Positions 1 through 7,350 of a stretch of DNA of 9,241 nt are shown piece after piece. The DNA is from an uncultured Frankineae bacterium (GTDB lineage: Bacteria > Actinomycetota > Actinomycetes > Mycobacteriales > SCTD01). Where the stretch lies: NCBI GenBank assembly GCA_902805805.1, contig CADCUE010000188.1, positions 1 to 9,241 of the forward strand. Reading direction: 5' to 3'. How positions within the stretch are numbered: the stretch's first letter is position 1; every line of letters begins with the position of its first letter. The notes under the pieces were generated by a model. It was not told the origin of the DNA, did not search any database, and worked only from the letters and a program-made list of their open reading frames with translations. Position numbers and translations under genes: made by a program.

Positions 1-2
1 GC

Positions 3-203
3 GTGGGCGTGACCGGCAGGGGCGTCGCCATCGGGGGCCTGGCCACCGCCGTGCTCGGCCTGCTGATCGGTGCCGCCGTCATCGGCGGCGTCAGCGCGCT
101 CGTCAACGACGAGCAGCGGCTCGACCAACTGCAGAACCGCATCGACGACCTGCGCACGGAGGTGCCCTCGACCGACGAGCTGCGCTCAGAGCTCCCCTCC
201 TAG
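3..203 (+). CDS. Small membrane-anchored coiled-coil protein, probably 5'-truncated
   Basis: The frame is open from the window edge to a TAG at 201-203, giving at least 66 residues. I do not recognise a family. What is visible is one strongly hydrophobic glycine/alanine/valine-rich segment (about residues 8-33) that can span a membrane, followed by a charged amphipathic stretch (about 36-55, rich in Asp, Glu, Gln, Arg and Leu) that looks like a short coiled coil, and a Pro/Ser/Glu-rich tail. The GTG codons at 3 and 9 could serve as starts, but no upstream sequence is available to judge a ribosome-binding site, so this may be only the C-terminal end of a longer protein. It converges with sbcC and is separated from it by a strong hairpin. 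Role unknown; membrane anchoring is inferred from hydrophobicity only. Confidence 0.5.
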   Translation: MGVTGRGVAIGGLATAVLGLLIGAAVIGGVSALVNDEQRLDQLQNRIDDLRTEVPSTDELRSELPS

Positions 204-230
204 TCCACTTCCCAGCTCGTCCCTGCCCTT

Positions 231-268
231 CGTCGTCCCGGTCCTCCGTCTCGGAGACCGGGACGACG
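231..268. terminator. Strong GC-rich dyad between convergent genes, likely bidirectional terminator
   Basis: The left arm CGTCGTCCCGGTC (231-243) is a perfect 13-base inverted repeat of the right arm GACCGGGACGACG (256-268). Inside the loop, TCCG (245-248) and CGGA (252-255) pair around a TCT loop, extending the stem to 17 pairs with a single bulged C at 244. It lies 27 bases after the stop of the upstream plus-strand gene and 73 bases after the stop of the convergent sbcC gene. No T-run follows on either strand, as is common for terminator hairpins in high-GC actinobacteria. The rest of the 204-341 gap shows nothing else I can name. Confidence 0.7.
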
Positions 269-341
269 TGTGCCTGCAGAGCGGCTGCGGTCGGGACCTG
301 GCGGGAGCGCTTGGCCGAGGCCGCGCGCGCCCCGTGAGACC

Positions 342-3305
342 TCAGCAGCCGGCCAGGACGACGTCGCTGCCGCGCCGGGTCTTGCGGACGTGCACCTGTG
401 CCGGGATGCGAGCCCGCAGCTCGGCGACGTGGCTGACGAGGCCGACCACCCGGCCCCCTTCACGCAGCCCGTCGAGCACGTCCATCACCTCGTCGAGCGT
501 GTCCTCGTCGAGCGTGCCGAAGCCCTCGTCGACGAACAGCGCCTCGATGCGGGCGCCACCGGCCTCGGCCTGCACGACGTCGGCCAGGCCGAGGGCCAGT
601 GCCAGCGAGGCGAGGAACGTCTCACCGCCGGACAGGGTGCTCGTCTCGCGGTCCTGCCCGGTCCAGCTGTCGCGGGCGAGCAGTCCGAGACCGGACCGGG
701 CGCCGCCCTTGACCGCGCCGTCGGTGTGCACGAGCGAGTAGCGGCCCTGGGTCATCCGCAGCAGCCTCGAGCTCGCGACGGCGGCCACCTCCTCGAGCCG
801 GGCTGCCAGGACGAACGACGTCAACGTCATCTTGAGCGCGTTGGCGCCGCTGCCGGCGCAGAGGTCCGCGAGGCGGCGCACCTCTGCGGCCGTCTGCACG
901 AGCGGCGCCAGCGCCTCCTGAGCCTGCACGAGCTGCGGTACGAGCTCCTCGAGCTGCCGCACCCGGTCGCCCGCGGCGGACTCCACGGCTCCCGCCTCGC
1001 GCACCCGGAGGTCGGCCGAGCGCAGGGTCGCGGTCGCCGCGGGGACGTCGACGGGCTCGGCGGGCAGGTCCTGCAGGTCAGGATCGCTCAGAGCGGCCTC
1101 GACCGCGGCGCGCTCGTCGTCCCCGGACCGCAGCCGGCGCGCGCTCTCGTCGCGCCACGCCGGACTGCGCAGCGCCGCCCGGGCGGTCGGCACGTCGACG
1201 AACCCTGCCGCCTCGGACGCGGCCAGGGCCGTGGCGGCGGCGCGGACGGCCTCGGCCGACGCCCGCTCGGCCCGCGTGACGGCGTCCCGCACCGCATCGC
1301 AGGCGGCGGCGCGCGTCGACACGGCGTCGATCGCGACTGCGAGGTCCGGCGCCCCGTCGAGCTCGTCGCGCAGCCGGACGGCGGCGGCCTCCGCCCGGGC
1401 GCCGGCCTCGACCGCCCGCCGGGCGGCCGCGTCGCGAGCGGATCCGATCCGGACCCGCTCCGCCTGGAGGTCGGACACTTCGCGGTCGAGCGCCTCCAGC
1501 GCTGCCGTCGCCGCAGCAAGACCGGCGGCGGTGGCTCGCAGCGCGAGCACGTCCGACCGCGCGGCGCCCGCCTGCTCCTCGAGCGCAGCCAGGTCGAGGT
1601 GGGCGAAGCCGGTCGCGGCACACCGGTCGCGGTGACCGGCCGTGACAGCGGCCTCGGCCGCCGCGCGGGCCTCGACCTCCGCGACCTCGCGGGCAGCCTC
1701 CTGCGCAGCGAGCCGCGCCCGGTCCTCGTCCTCGCGGGTGACGCCGTCACCGTCGCCGAGATAGGGGTCGGGGTGGGAGGTCGAGCCGCACACCTCGCAC
1801 GGCAGGCCCTCCTCGAGCCGGTCGGCCAGCTCCGCGAACATCGACACGAACCGGGCGTCGCGCAGCTCCTGCTCCCGCTCGCGCAGCGCCACGAGCTCCT
1901 CACGGGCGACGACGTGCTCCTCGTGCAGCTGCTGAGCCCGTGCCAGCGACGCCCGCAGACCGCGCGCCTCGGCGCACGCGACGGACAGCGCCGTGGCACG
2001 TGCCTCGGCAGCCGGCAGTGCCTCGACGGCGTCCCGAGCAGCGTCGACGGCTCCGCGCGCGGTGGCCCGCCGGCCGGGCAGCGCCGCCAGCCGCGCGCCC
2101 ATCGCCTCCGACGCCACCGCGTGGTGCTGCGTCTCGGCAGCCGCAGCCGCCTGGACGGAGCGCTCCTCGGCCAGCGCGTCGGCCACCCCGCGCAGCCCCT
2201 CGAGCCGGCCACCGCGACGGCGAGCACCGTCAGCCGCGGCCCGCAGCGCCGCGTCGTCGGACTCGACCGGAAGGCCGACGGGCCCGAGCAGCGCCCGGGC
2301 GGACGCCTCCGCCGACCGGGCGGAGACGGCCGCCCGCTCACGCTCGGCGGCGTCCTGCAGGATGCCGCGGAGCTCGGCCACCCGCGCCGCCGCTTTGAGC
2401 TCGAGCTCCAGGGCCTCGTGCAGCGGCCGCACGGCCTCGAGCGCCTCCCGGCGGGCGAGCGCGGCGCGGCGGCGCTCCTGCCACCCGCGCAGCCGGCTCG
2501 TCTGCTCCGCCTCCGACCGGGCCCGGTCGCGGTCGGCGGTGGCCGCCAGGGCTGCGCGGGCGGCGTCGTCGAGCGCCGCGCGTGCCGCGTCGAGCCGCGC
2601 GGGACCCCAGTCGGGTGTGAGCTCCTCGGGCGCCGGCGAGCCGGCCGCCTGCGCGAGGCGGGCCGCCAGCACGGCCAGCTCGTGGCGGGCGGTGGTGACG
2701 ACCGCGGACGTGCTGATCCGCCGGGCCACCAGCCAGTCCTCGACGGCCTTGAACCGCTCCGTGGCGAACAGCCGCTGCAGCAGCTCGCCGCGCTTGCCGC
2801 TGTCGGCCCGCAGGAACTGCGCGAACTCCCCCTGCGGCAGCAGCACGACCTGGAAGAACTGGTCGGCGCTCATGCCGAGCAGCGGGTCGAGCTCGGCGGC
2901 GGCCTCGTCGATGCGGGTCGACACCGAGGACCACGTGCCCGCGCGCAGCTCCTCCAGGTGGACGCGCGCCTGCTCGGTCGTCGTGCCCGTGCCGCGGGAC
3001 TTCGGGCGCTCCTGCGCCGGGCTGCGCGTGATGCGCCAGCGGCGGCTGCCCAGCGTGACCTCGAGCTCGACCTCGGTGCGGACGGCCGGGTCCGCGTGGT
3101 CCGACCGCAGCCGTCCCGTCCTGCCGCGCACCCCGGGCACCCGGCCGTACAGCGCGAAGCCGATGCCGTCGAGCAGCGTCGTCTTGCCGGACCCCGTGTC
3201 GCCGTGGAGCAGGAACAGGCCGTTGGCGGCGAGCGCATCGAGGTCGACCTCGACCGCGCCGGGGAAGGGCCCGAAGGCCGTCAGCCGGAGGCGGTGCGGC
3301 CTCAT
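342..3305 (-). CDS. sbcC: SbcC, ATPase subunit of the SbcCD DNA exo/endonuclease (Rad50-like)
   Basis: This 987-residue SMC/Rad50-family ATPase partners with SbcD to process DNA ends, hairpins and blocked double-strand breaks in the cytoplasm. The N-terminal lobe starts MRPHRLRLTAFGPF and has the Walker A motif GDTGSGKT (residues 35-42). Long Ala/Arg/Glu-rich coiled-coil arms flank a zinc hook CEVC (503-506), almost at the middle of the protein. The C-terminal lobe has the ABC signature LSGGE (891-895), Walker B ending in DE followed by GFGTLD (about 922-932), and an H-loop SHVAEL (His959). Length matches actinobacterial SbcC. The ATG at 3305 is preferred over a further-upstream ATG at 3404 because the extra 33 residues are a low-complexity Arg run lying inside sbcD, while this start overlaps the sbcD stop as ATGA and has GGGAG seven bases upstream (3313-3317). 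Translation is therefore probably coupled to sbcD. Confidence 0.96.
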   Translation of the reverse strand: MRPHRLRLTAFGPFPGAVEVDLDALAANGLFLLHGDTGSGKTTLLDGIGFALYGRVPGVRGRTGRLRSDHADPAVRTEVELEVTLGSRRWRITRSPAQERPKSRGTGTTTEQARVHLEELRAGTWSSVSTRIDEAAAELDPLLGMSADQFFQVVLLPQGEFAQFLRADSGKRGELLQRLFATERFKAVEDWLVARRISTSAVVTTARHELAVLAARLAQAAGSPAPEELTPDWGPARLDAARAALDDAARAALAATADRDRARSEAEQTSRLRGWQERRRAALARREALEAVRPLHEALELELKAAARVAELRGILQDAAERERAAVSARSAEASARALLGPVGLPVESDDAALRAAADGARRRGGRLEGLRGVADALAEERSVQAAAAAETQHHAVASEAMGARLAALPGRRATARGAVDAARDAVEALPAAEARATALSVACAEARGLRASLARAQQLHEEHVVAREELVALREREQELRDARFVSMFAELADRLEEGLPCEVCGSTSHPDPYLGDGDGVTREDEDRARLAAQEAAREVAEVEARAAAEAAVTAGHRDRCAATGFAHLDLAALEEQAGAARSDVLALRATAAGLAAATAALEALDREVSDLQAERVRIGSARDAAARRAVEAGARAEAAAVRLRDELDGAPDLAVAIDAVSTRAAACDAVRDAVTRAERASAEAVRAAATALAASEAAGFVDVPTARAALRSPAWRDESARRLRSGDDERAAVEAALSDPDLQDLPAEPVDVPAATATLRSADLRVREAGAVESAAGDRVRQLEELVPQLVQAQEALAPLVQTAAEVRRLADLCAGSGANALKMTLTSFVLAARLEEVAAVASSRLLRMTQGRYSLVHTDGAVKGGARSGLGLLARDSWTGQDRETSTLSGGETFLASLALALGLADVVQAEAGGARIEALFVDEGFGTLDEDTLDEVMDVLDGLREGGRVVGLVSHVAELRARIPAQVHVRKTRRGSDVVLAGC

Positions 3306-4486
3306 GCCGACGCTCCCGCGAGCCGGCCGGCCTCCAGGGCCTGCGCGAGCAGGGCGCGCTCGCCCTCGTCGGCGGCGCCGGCGTCGGAGGTCGAGCCGCC
3401 GCACCGGACGTGCCGCACGAACTCCGCCACCACCTCGAGGTCGTCGCGACCGGCGACCCGCGCGCCGTACGTCCGCTCGTCGGCGACGGCGCCCGCGGGC
3501 TGCCAGTCGAGGACGAGGACGTGGGGGAAGCGCGTGCGCAGCCGGGCCATCGGGTCCTCCGGCCGGACGGCGTCGGTGAGGACCACCGACAGCCAGTCGT
3601 GCTCGACGCCTGCCAGCGCGGGATCGACGAGCAGGTCGGCCAGCCCCCCGGTGACGCTCGACAGCCGTCTCGGCACCGGCGCGGGCACTTGCTCGACCCC
3701 GGCCAGGCCGCGGGCGTCCAGCTCGACGAGCCAGGAGCCCTTCACGTGCGCGGCCTCCGAGAAGGAGAAGGCCAGCGGCGAGCCGCTGTAGCGCAGGCCC
3801 GGTCGCAGCACCTGGGCGCCGTGCAGGTGGCCGAGCGCGGTGTAGTCGATGCCGTCGAACAGCGACGCGCTGACGTCGCCGACGCCGCCGACCCGGATGT
3901 CGCGCTCGCTCTCGCTGAGCGCGCCGCCGGTGACCCAGGCGTGGGCCAGCACGACCGAGCGGGCGGACCGGCGCGACAGGTCGTCGCGCACGCAGGCCAG
4001 GGCCCGGCCCAGGACGCCGGTGTGGCCCCGCGGGACCTCGGGCGAGCCGCCCGGATCGGCCGGGAGCAGGGTGCGGACGGCGTCCGGCTCGAGGTAGGGC
4101 AGGCCGTAGACGGCCACGTCGCCGTGCTCGTCGGCGAGCAGGACGGGAGCCCCGCAGTCCTGCGGCCGGGTCCGGACGTGGACGCCGGCGGCGTCCACCA
4201 GGCGCGCGCCCGCCCCGAGCCGCGAAGCCGAGTCGTGGTTGCCGCTCGTCACCACGACGCGCGCGCCGGCCTCGCGCAGGCGGAACAGCGCGTCGTCGTA
4301 CAGCGCCACCGCGTCGACCGGTGGCACCGCCCGGTCGAACACGTCGCCGGCGACCAGGACCGCGTCGACCCGCTCGGCGCGCACGACCTCCACCAGGTGG
4401 TCGAGGTGGGCGGCCTGCGCCTCACGCAGGTCGCAGCGGTGCAGCGAGCGGCCGAGGTGCCAGTCGGAGGTGTGCAGCAGGCGCAT
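3302..4486 (-). CDS. sbcD: SbcD, Mre11-like nuclease subunit of SbcCD
   Basis: This 394-residue calcineurin-like metallophosphoesterase is the Mn-dependent nuclease that acts with SbcC on DNA ends and hairpins. The metal-binding motifs appear in order: SDWHLGR (Asp8, His10), GDVFDR (47-52), GNHD (82-85), AHAWV (His182) and GHLHG (219-223). The C-terminal part (about 270-394) corresponds to the capping and SbcC-binding region and is less conserved. The ATG at 4486 is chosen because MRLLHTSDWHLGR is the standard N-terminus. A further-upstream start at 4531 adds 15 residues with no family support. There is no Shine-Dalgarno sequence before the ATG but a TACGGT box lies six bases upstream, so the mRNA may be leaderless. 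Its last codon and stop overlap the sbcC start by four bases, so the two form an operon. Confidence 0.96.
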   Translation of the reverse strand: MRLLHTSDWHLGRSLHRCDLREAQAAHLDHLVEVVRAERVDAVLVAGDVFDRAVPPVDAVALYDDALFRLREAGARVVVTSGNHDSASRLGAGARLVDAAGVHVRTRPQDCGAPVLLADEHGDVAVYGLPYLEPDAVRTLLPADPGGSPEVPRGHTGVLGRALACVRDDLSRRSARSVVLAHAWVTGGALSESERDIRVGGVGDVSASLFDGIDYTALGHLHGAQVLRPGLRYSGSPLAFSFSEAAHVKGSWLVELDARGLAGVEQVPAPVPRRLSSVTGGLADLLVDPALAGVEHDWLSVVLTDAVRPEDPMARLRTRFPHVLVLDWQPAGAVADERTYGARVAGRDDLEVVAEFVRHVRCGGSTSDAGAADEGERALLAQALEAGRLAGASA

Positions 4487-4492
4487 GGCCCG

Positions 4493-4498
4493 ACCGTA
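4493..4498 (-). promoter_or_regulatory. Candidate -10 box of a leaderless sbcDC promoter
   Basis: Read on the minus strand, TACGGT is followed by exactly six bases (CGGGCC) and then the sbcD ATG at 4486. This fits the TAnnnT-N6-ATG pattern of leaderless actinobacterial transcripts, with transcription starting at or next to the A of ATG. No good -35 hexamer is seen at 16-18 bases upstream, which is often so for such promoters. The absence of a Shine-Dalgarno sequence supports the reading. Confidence 0.5.
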
Positions 4499-4553
4499 GG
4501 ACCGGCCTCCGACAGTCCCGCGCCGCCACACCGGACGCGCCGGCGCAGGAGCC

Positions 4554-4571
4554 TCCTCCCGAGCGGGAGGG
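4554..4571 (-). terminator. Hairpin directly after the 68-residue ORF
   Basis: CCTCCC (4555-4560) and GGGAGG (4565-4570) pair perfectly around a four-base loop, with one more T-G wobble pair at the base (4554/4571). The dyad begins at the base following the stop codon of the minus-strand small ORF and lies before the sbcD promoter, where a terminator would separate the two units. There is no T-run. It is short, so termination strength is uncertain. The only other feature in the gap is a 10-base palindrome GCGCCGGCGC at 4537-4546. Confidence 0.4.
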
Positions 4572-4778
4572 TCAGCGGCGGTCCTGCGCGTCGACGGCAG
4601 CGCGGGTGCGGGCGAACGCCGCGGCCGCCGCCGCGCGGTCGTCCCGGTCGGAACGGACGTCGCGCAGGCCGTCCGCCGCGTTGCACCGCGCGCCGTAGGA
4701 GGGCAGCAGCGTGCGGGTCACCGACGTCAGCAGCGGTGTGCGCTGCCGGCGGGAGTCGTGCGAGGGAGAGGGGGTCAC
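4572..4778 (-). CDS. Unrecognised 68-residue basic protein
   Basis: The reading frame starts at GTG (4778) and ends at TGA (4572-4574). The start is supported by GGAG six bases upstream, within GGAAAGCGGAG (read on the minus strand). A longer reading from TTG at 4874 is less likely because that TTG is part of a TTGACA promoter-like hexamer. The product is hydrophilic: a Ser/Pro-rich N-terminus, a middle segment [14 protein letters not shown] with one cysteine, and a charged Asp/Arg section followed by an alanine run that should form a helix. There is no signal peptide, membrane span or known motif. It lies 85 bases upstream of sbcD on the same strand but is separated by a hairpin and the sbcD promoter, so a functional tie to SbcCD is not implied. 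It could be a small regulatory or structural protein, or a non-functional ORF. Confidence 0.5.
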   Translation of the reverse strand: MTPSPSHDSRRQRTPLLTSVTRTLLPSYGARCNAADGLRDVRSDRDDRAAAAAAFARTRAAVDAQDRR

Positions 4779-4845
4779 GTCGTGCTCCGCTTTCCGGAGA
4801 GGACGGGACGGGTCAGGGCCGCATCGAGGGCGGTTCGGTCCGACC

Positions 4846-4874
4846 ACACTCCGCAGTTGCCCGGCTCCTGTCAA
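4846..4874 (-). promoter_or_regulatory. Candidate promoter of the 68-residue ORF
   Basis: Read on the minus strand, a perfect TTGACA (4874-4869) is followed by a 17-base spacer and GAGTGT (4851-4846), which matches the A and final T of TAnnnT but not the first T. Transcription from here would give a leader of roughly 60 bases before the GTG at 4778. It lies within the short divergent region shared with the acyl-CoA dehydrogenase operon. The -35 match is strong and the -10 only fair. Confidence 0.4.
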
Positions 4875-4914
4875 GGTGCGGGGAAGGGGCCGTACCGCTG
4901 TCGGGACCCGGGTC

Positions 4915-4920
4915 TACCCT
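4915..4920 (+). promoter_or_regulatory. Candidate -10 box of a leaderless acyl-CoA dehydrogenase operon promoter
   Basis: TACCCT is followed by six bases (CCGCCC) and then the ATG at 4927. There is no Shine-Dalgarno sequence before this ATG, so the gene is probably translated from a leaderless mRNA starting at the ATG. No convincing -35 hexamer is present at standard spacing. The arrangement is the same as that upstream of sbcD. Confidence 0.5.
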
Positions 4921-4926
4921 CCGCCC

Positions 4927-6192
4927 ATGGACGTCGACTACCCGCCGCAGGCGCAGGAGTTCCGCAGCCGCGTGAAGGCCTTCCTCGGCGAGCACCTGCC
5001 GCCCGGGTGGAAGGGCATGGGGGGCGTGCCCGAGCACGAGCGGGAGGCCTTCCGGGCGCAGTGGCGCCGCACGCTCGGCGAGCACCAGATGCTGGCCGTC
5101 TCCTGGCCGACGGAGTACGGCGGGGCCGGTCTCAGCCTGGTCGAGCAGGTGGTGCTCGCCGAGGAGTTCGCGCTGGCCGGGGCGCCGCAGGGCAGCGAGA
5201 ACGACTCCTTCGGCATCGGGATGCTCGGCAACACGCTGATCCACCTCGGCACCGAGGAGCAGAAGGCGCACTACCTGCCGCGGATCCTGTCCGGGGAGCA
5301 GCGGTGGTGCCAGGGCTACTCCGAGCCCGACGCGGGGTCCGACCTGGCCGGCATCCGCACCTCGGCCGTCCTCGACGGCGACGAGTGGGTGATCAACGGC
5401 CAGAAGACGTGGACGTCGGCCGGCCACCTCGCCGACCACATCTTCCTGCTGGCGCGCACCGATCCCGACGCGCCCAAGCACCGGGGCATCACCTTCCTGC
5501 TGGTGCCCATGGACCAGCCCGGCGTCGAGGTCCGGCCGATCCGCAACCTGGCCGGCTACTCGTTGTTCAACGAGGTGTTCTTCACCGACGCGCGCACGGC
5601 CGCGCACGAGGTCGTGGGGGCTGTCGACGACGGCTGGCGCGTCGCGATGGCGCTGCTCGGCTTCGAGCGCGGGGTGACCGCGACCACGGACGCGATCCGC
5701 TTCCGGGCCGAGCTGGACCGGCTGTTCGCGCTGGCCCGCGAACGCGGCCTGACCTCCGACGCCCGCATCCGCGACCGGCTGGCCTGGTGCCACAGCCGGG
5801 TGGAGGTCATGCGCTTCCGCGGCCTGCAGGCGCTGACCCGCTCGCTGGCGGGGCAGCGACCCGGACCGGAGTCGGCGATCAGCAAGATCATCTGGAGCGA
5901 GTACGCCCAGGCCTACACCGAGCTGGCGATGGAGATCCTCGGCCCCGAGGCGCTGGTCCCGACCGGCCAGGCCACCGGCGGGCTGCTGCAGATGCCGGAG
6001 GCCGGCACCGAGAACTCCCCGCTGTCGTGGGTCGAGACCTTCCTCGCCGCGCGCGCAGGCACCATCTACGCCGGCAGCTCGCAGATCCAGCGCAACATCA
6101 TCGGTGAGGTGCTGCTCGGACTGCCCAAGGAGCCGCGCCGGGACACCGGCCCGTTCCGCGAGCTGTCGCGGTCCTCGACGTCAGGGAGCTGA
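4927..6192 (+). CDS. Acyl-CoA dehydrogenase, FadE-type catalytic (alpha-like) subunit
   Basis: This 421-residue flavoprotein of the acyl-CoA dehydrogenase family introduces an alpha,beta double bond into an acyl-CoA. Family marks are the N-terminal helical domain, the FAD/substrate segment [10 protein letters not shown] (130-139), KTWTSAG (160-166) in the beta domain, and a C-terminal helical domain ending [20 protein letters not shown]. The medium-chain-type catalytic glutamate before GSSQIQ is Ala382, but GFERG supplies Glu247 at the position used by isovaleryl- and long-chain-type enzymes, so activity is expected. The usual R-x-QFG segment is missing, as in subunits of the mycobacterial FadE26/27 or FadE28/29 kind that work as alpha2beta2 complexes. 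The start at 4927 fits the family; extending upstream to 4711 adds 72 unrelated residues crossing the promoter. The next gene follows after three bases. Substrate is unknown; a bulky CoA thioester is inferred. Confidence 0.92.
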   Translation: MDVDYPPQAQEFRSRVKAFLGEHLPPGWKGMGGVPEHEREAFRAQWRRTLGEHQMLAVSWPTEYGGAGLSLVEQVVLAEEFALAGAPQGSENDSFGIGMLGNTLIHLGTEEQKAHYLPRILSGEQRWCQGYSEPDAGSDLAGIRTSAVLDGDEWVINGQKTWTSAGHLADHIFLLARTDPDAPKHRGITFLLVPMDQPGVEVRPIRNLAGYSLFNEVFFTDARTAAHEVVGAVDDGWRVAMALLGFERGVTATTDAIRFRAELDRLFALARERGLTSDARIRDRLAWCHSRVEVMRFRGLQALTRSLAGQRPGPESAISKIIWSEYAQAYTELAMEILGPEALVPTGQATGGLLQMPEAGTENSPLSWVETFLAARAGTIYAGSSQIQRNIIGEVLLGLPKEPRRDTGPFRELSRSSTSGS

Positions 6193-6195
6193 CCC

Positions 6196-7308
6196 GTGTT
6201 CTTCGCCTACGACGCCGACCAGGAGGACTTCCGCGCCTCGCTGCGGCGCTTCCTCGCCGACAAGGCACCCCTGGACGCCGTGCGCCGCGCCTCGTCGACC
6301 GACCGGGGCTACGACGTCGACCTCTGGCGTCAGATGAGCGACCAGCTGGGCCTGCCCGGGCTCCACCTGCCGGAGGAGCACGGCGGCTCCGGCACGGGCC
6401 TGCTCGAGCCGGCGATCGTCCTGGAGGAGACCGGGCGCGCGCTGACGAGCTCGCCGTACACCGCGGGGCTGCTGGCCTCGCTGGCCGTCCAGCGCTTCGG
6501 CAGCGAGCAGTCCCGGGCCGAGCTGCTGCCCGGCATCGCCTCCGGGCAGTCGGTGGTCACCCTGGCCACGACCGAGCTCGGCAGCCCGGTCGGCCTGTCC
6601 GGCCTGCAGACGACAGCGACCTCCCGGGGCGACACGGTCGCCCTGACCGGCACGAAGGTCCTCGTCGAGCACGGCCACACCGCCGACGTGCTGATCGTCA
6701 GCGCGACCGGCGCCGACGCGGGACCGACCGGCACGCGGCTGTACGTCGTGCGGGCCGACGCGACCGGTCTGACCCGCACCCGCTCCGAGGCCCTGGACCT
6801 CACCCGCCCCGTGGCCCGGGTCGAGCTGGACGCGACGCCGGCCGTCCCGCTCGGTGACGCGGCCGACCTGTCACCGCTGGTGGACCTGTGGTGCGCGCTC
6901 CTCGCGGCCGGGATGGTCGGCGGCACGGCGGCCTGCCTCGACATGGCGGTGGCCTACGCCAAGGACCGCCACCAGTTCAACCGCCCCATCGGGTCGTTCC
7001 AGGCGGTCAAGCACCGGTGCGCGGAGATGCTGGTCGCGCTCGACGGTGCCCGCGCCGCCGCGCAGTACGCCGTCTTCGCGGCCGACCAGGGCAGCGCCGA
7101 GCTCGCCACCGTGGCGCCGCTCGCCAAGGCGGAGGCGTCGGACGCCTACACCTTCGCCGCGGGCTGGAACATCCAGATCCTCGGCGGCATCGGCTTCACC
7201 TGGGAGCAGAACGCCCACCTGTACTTCCGCCGGGCCTGGGCCGACGCCGGCCTGCTCGGCGGACCTGCCGCTCAGCGGGCGCGGGTGGCCGACGCCCTGG
7301 GGCTGTGA
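6196..7308 (+). CDS. Acyl-CoA dehydrogenase-family, probable non-catalytic FAD-binding (beta-like) subunit
   Basis: This 370-residue protein starts at GTG 6196, three bases after the upstream stop, with AGGGAG (6183-6188) seven bases before it inside the end of the previous gene, so the two are co-translated. The acyl-CoA dehydrogenase fold is clear: helical N-domain, a degenerate middle domain (about 115-210), then DRHQFNRPIGSFQAVKH (257-273), the FAD-contacting segment of the C-domain, and GGIGFTWEQNAHLYFRR near the end. No glutamate is found at either catalytic position: Trp232 lies where isovaleryl-CoA dehydrogenase has its base, and the segment NAHLYF lies where medium-chain enzymes have theirs. 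By analogy with known heteromeric FadE pairs, it would complete the FAD sites while its partner does catalysis. Assignment of the missing base rests on hand alignment. Confidence 0.88.
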   Translation: MFFAYDADQEDFRASLRRFLADKAPLDAVRRASSTDRGYDVDLWRQMSDQLGLPGLHLPEEHGGSGTGLLEPAIVLEETGRALTSSPYTAGLLASLAVQRFGSEQSRAELLPGIASGQSVVTLATTELGSPVGLSGLQTTATSRGDTVALTGTKVLVEHGHTADVLIVSATGADAGPTGTRLYVVRADATGLTRTRSEALDLTRPVARVELDATPAVPLGDAADLSPLVDLWCALLAAGMVGGTAACLDMAVAYAKDRHQFNRPIGSFQAVKHRCAEMLVALDGARAAAQYAVFAADQGSAELATVAPLAKAEASDAYTFAAGWNIQILGGIGFTWEQNAHLYFRRAWADAGLLGGPAAQRARVADALGL

Positions 7309-7320
7309 CCGCAGGCCCCG

Positions 7321-7332
7321 GACCGGCCGGTC
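7321..7332. terminator. Palindrome in the short gap between convergent genes
   Basis: GACCGGCCGGTC is a perfect 12-base palindrome in the 42-base gap between the acyl-CoA dehydrogenase operon and the BLUF gene. As RNA it could form only a four-pair stem with a four-base loop, with three more CCG/CGG pairs beyond a bulge. No T-run follows. It is the only terminator candidate here and a weak one. Confidence 0.2.
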
Positions 7333-7350
7333 GCGGCAACGCGCTCCGGC

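Noticed and set aside
270..3791. A 1173-codon open frame on the plus strand antisense to sbcC and part of sbcD
   Set aside because: It is a composition artefact: GC-rich third positions in sbcC and sbcD remove stops from the opposite strand. Its translation is low-complexity Arg/Gly/Ala-rich with no domain, while the minus strand encodes all SbcC and SbcD motifs.
4711..4926. N-terminal extension of the first acyl-CoA dehydrogenase by 72 codons
   Set aside because: The extension is Arg/Gly-rich, unlike any acyl-CoA dehydrogenase N-terminus, and crosses the promoter boxes and the opposite-strand small gene. The ATG at 4927 gives the normal family start.
4813..5793. A 326-codon minus-strand open frame opposite the first acyl-CoA dehydrogenase gene
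   Set aside because: It has no recognisable motif or start signal, and the plus strand encodes a full acyl-CoA dehydrogenase there.
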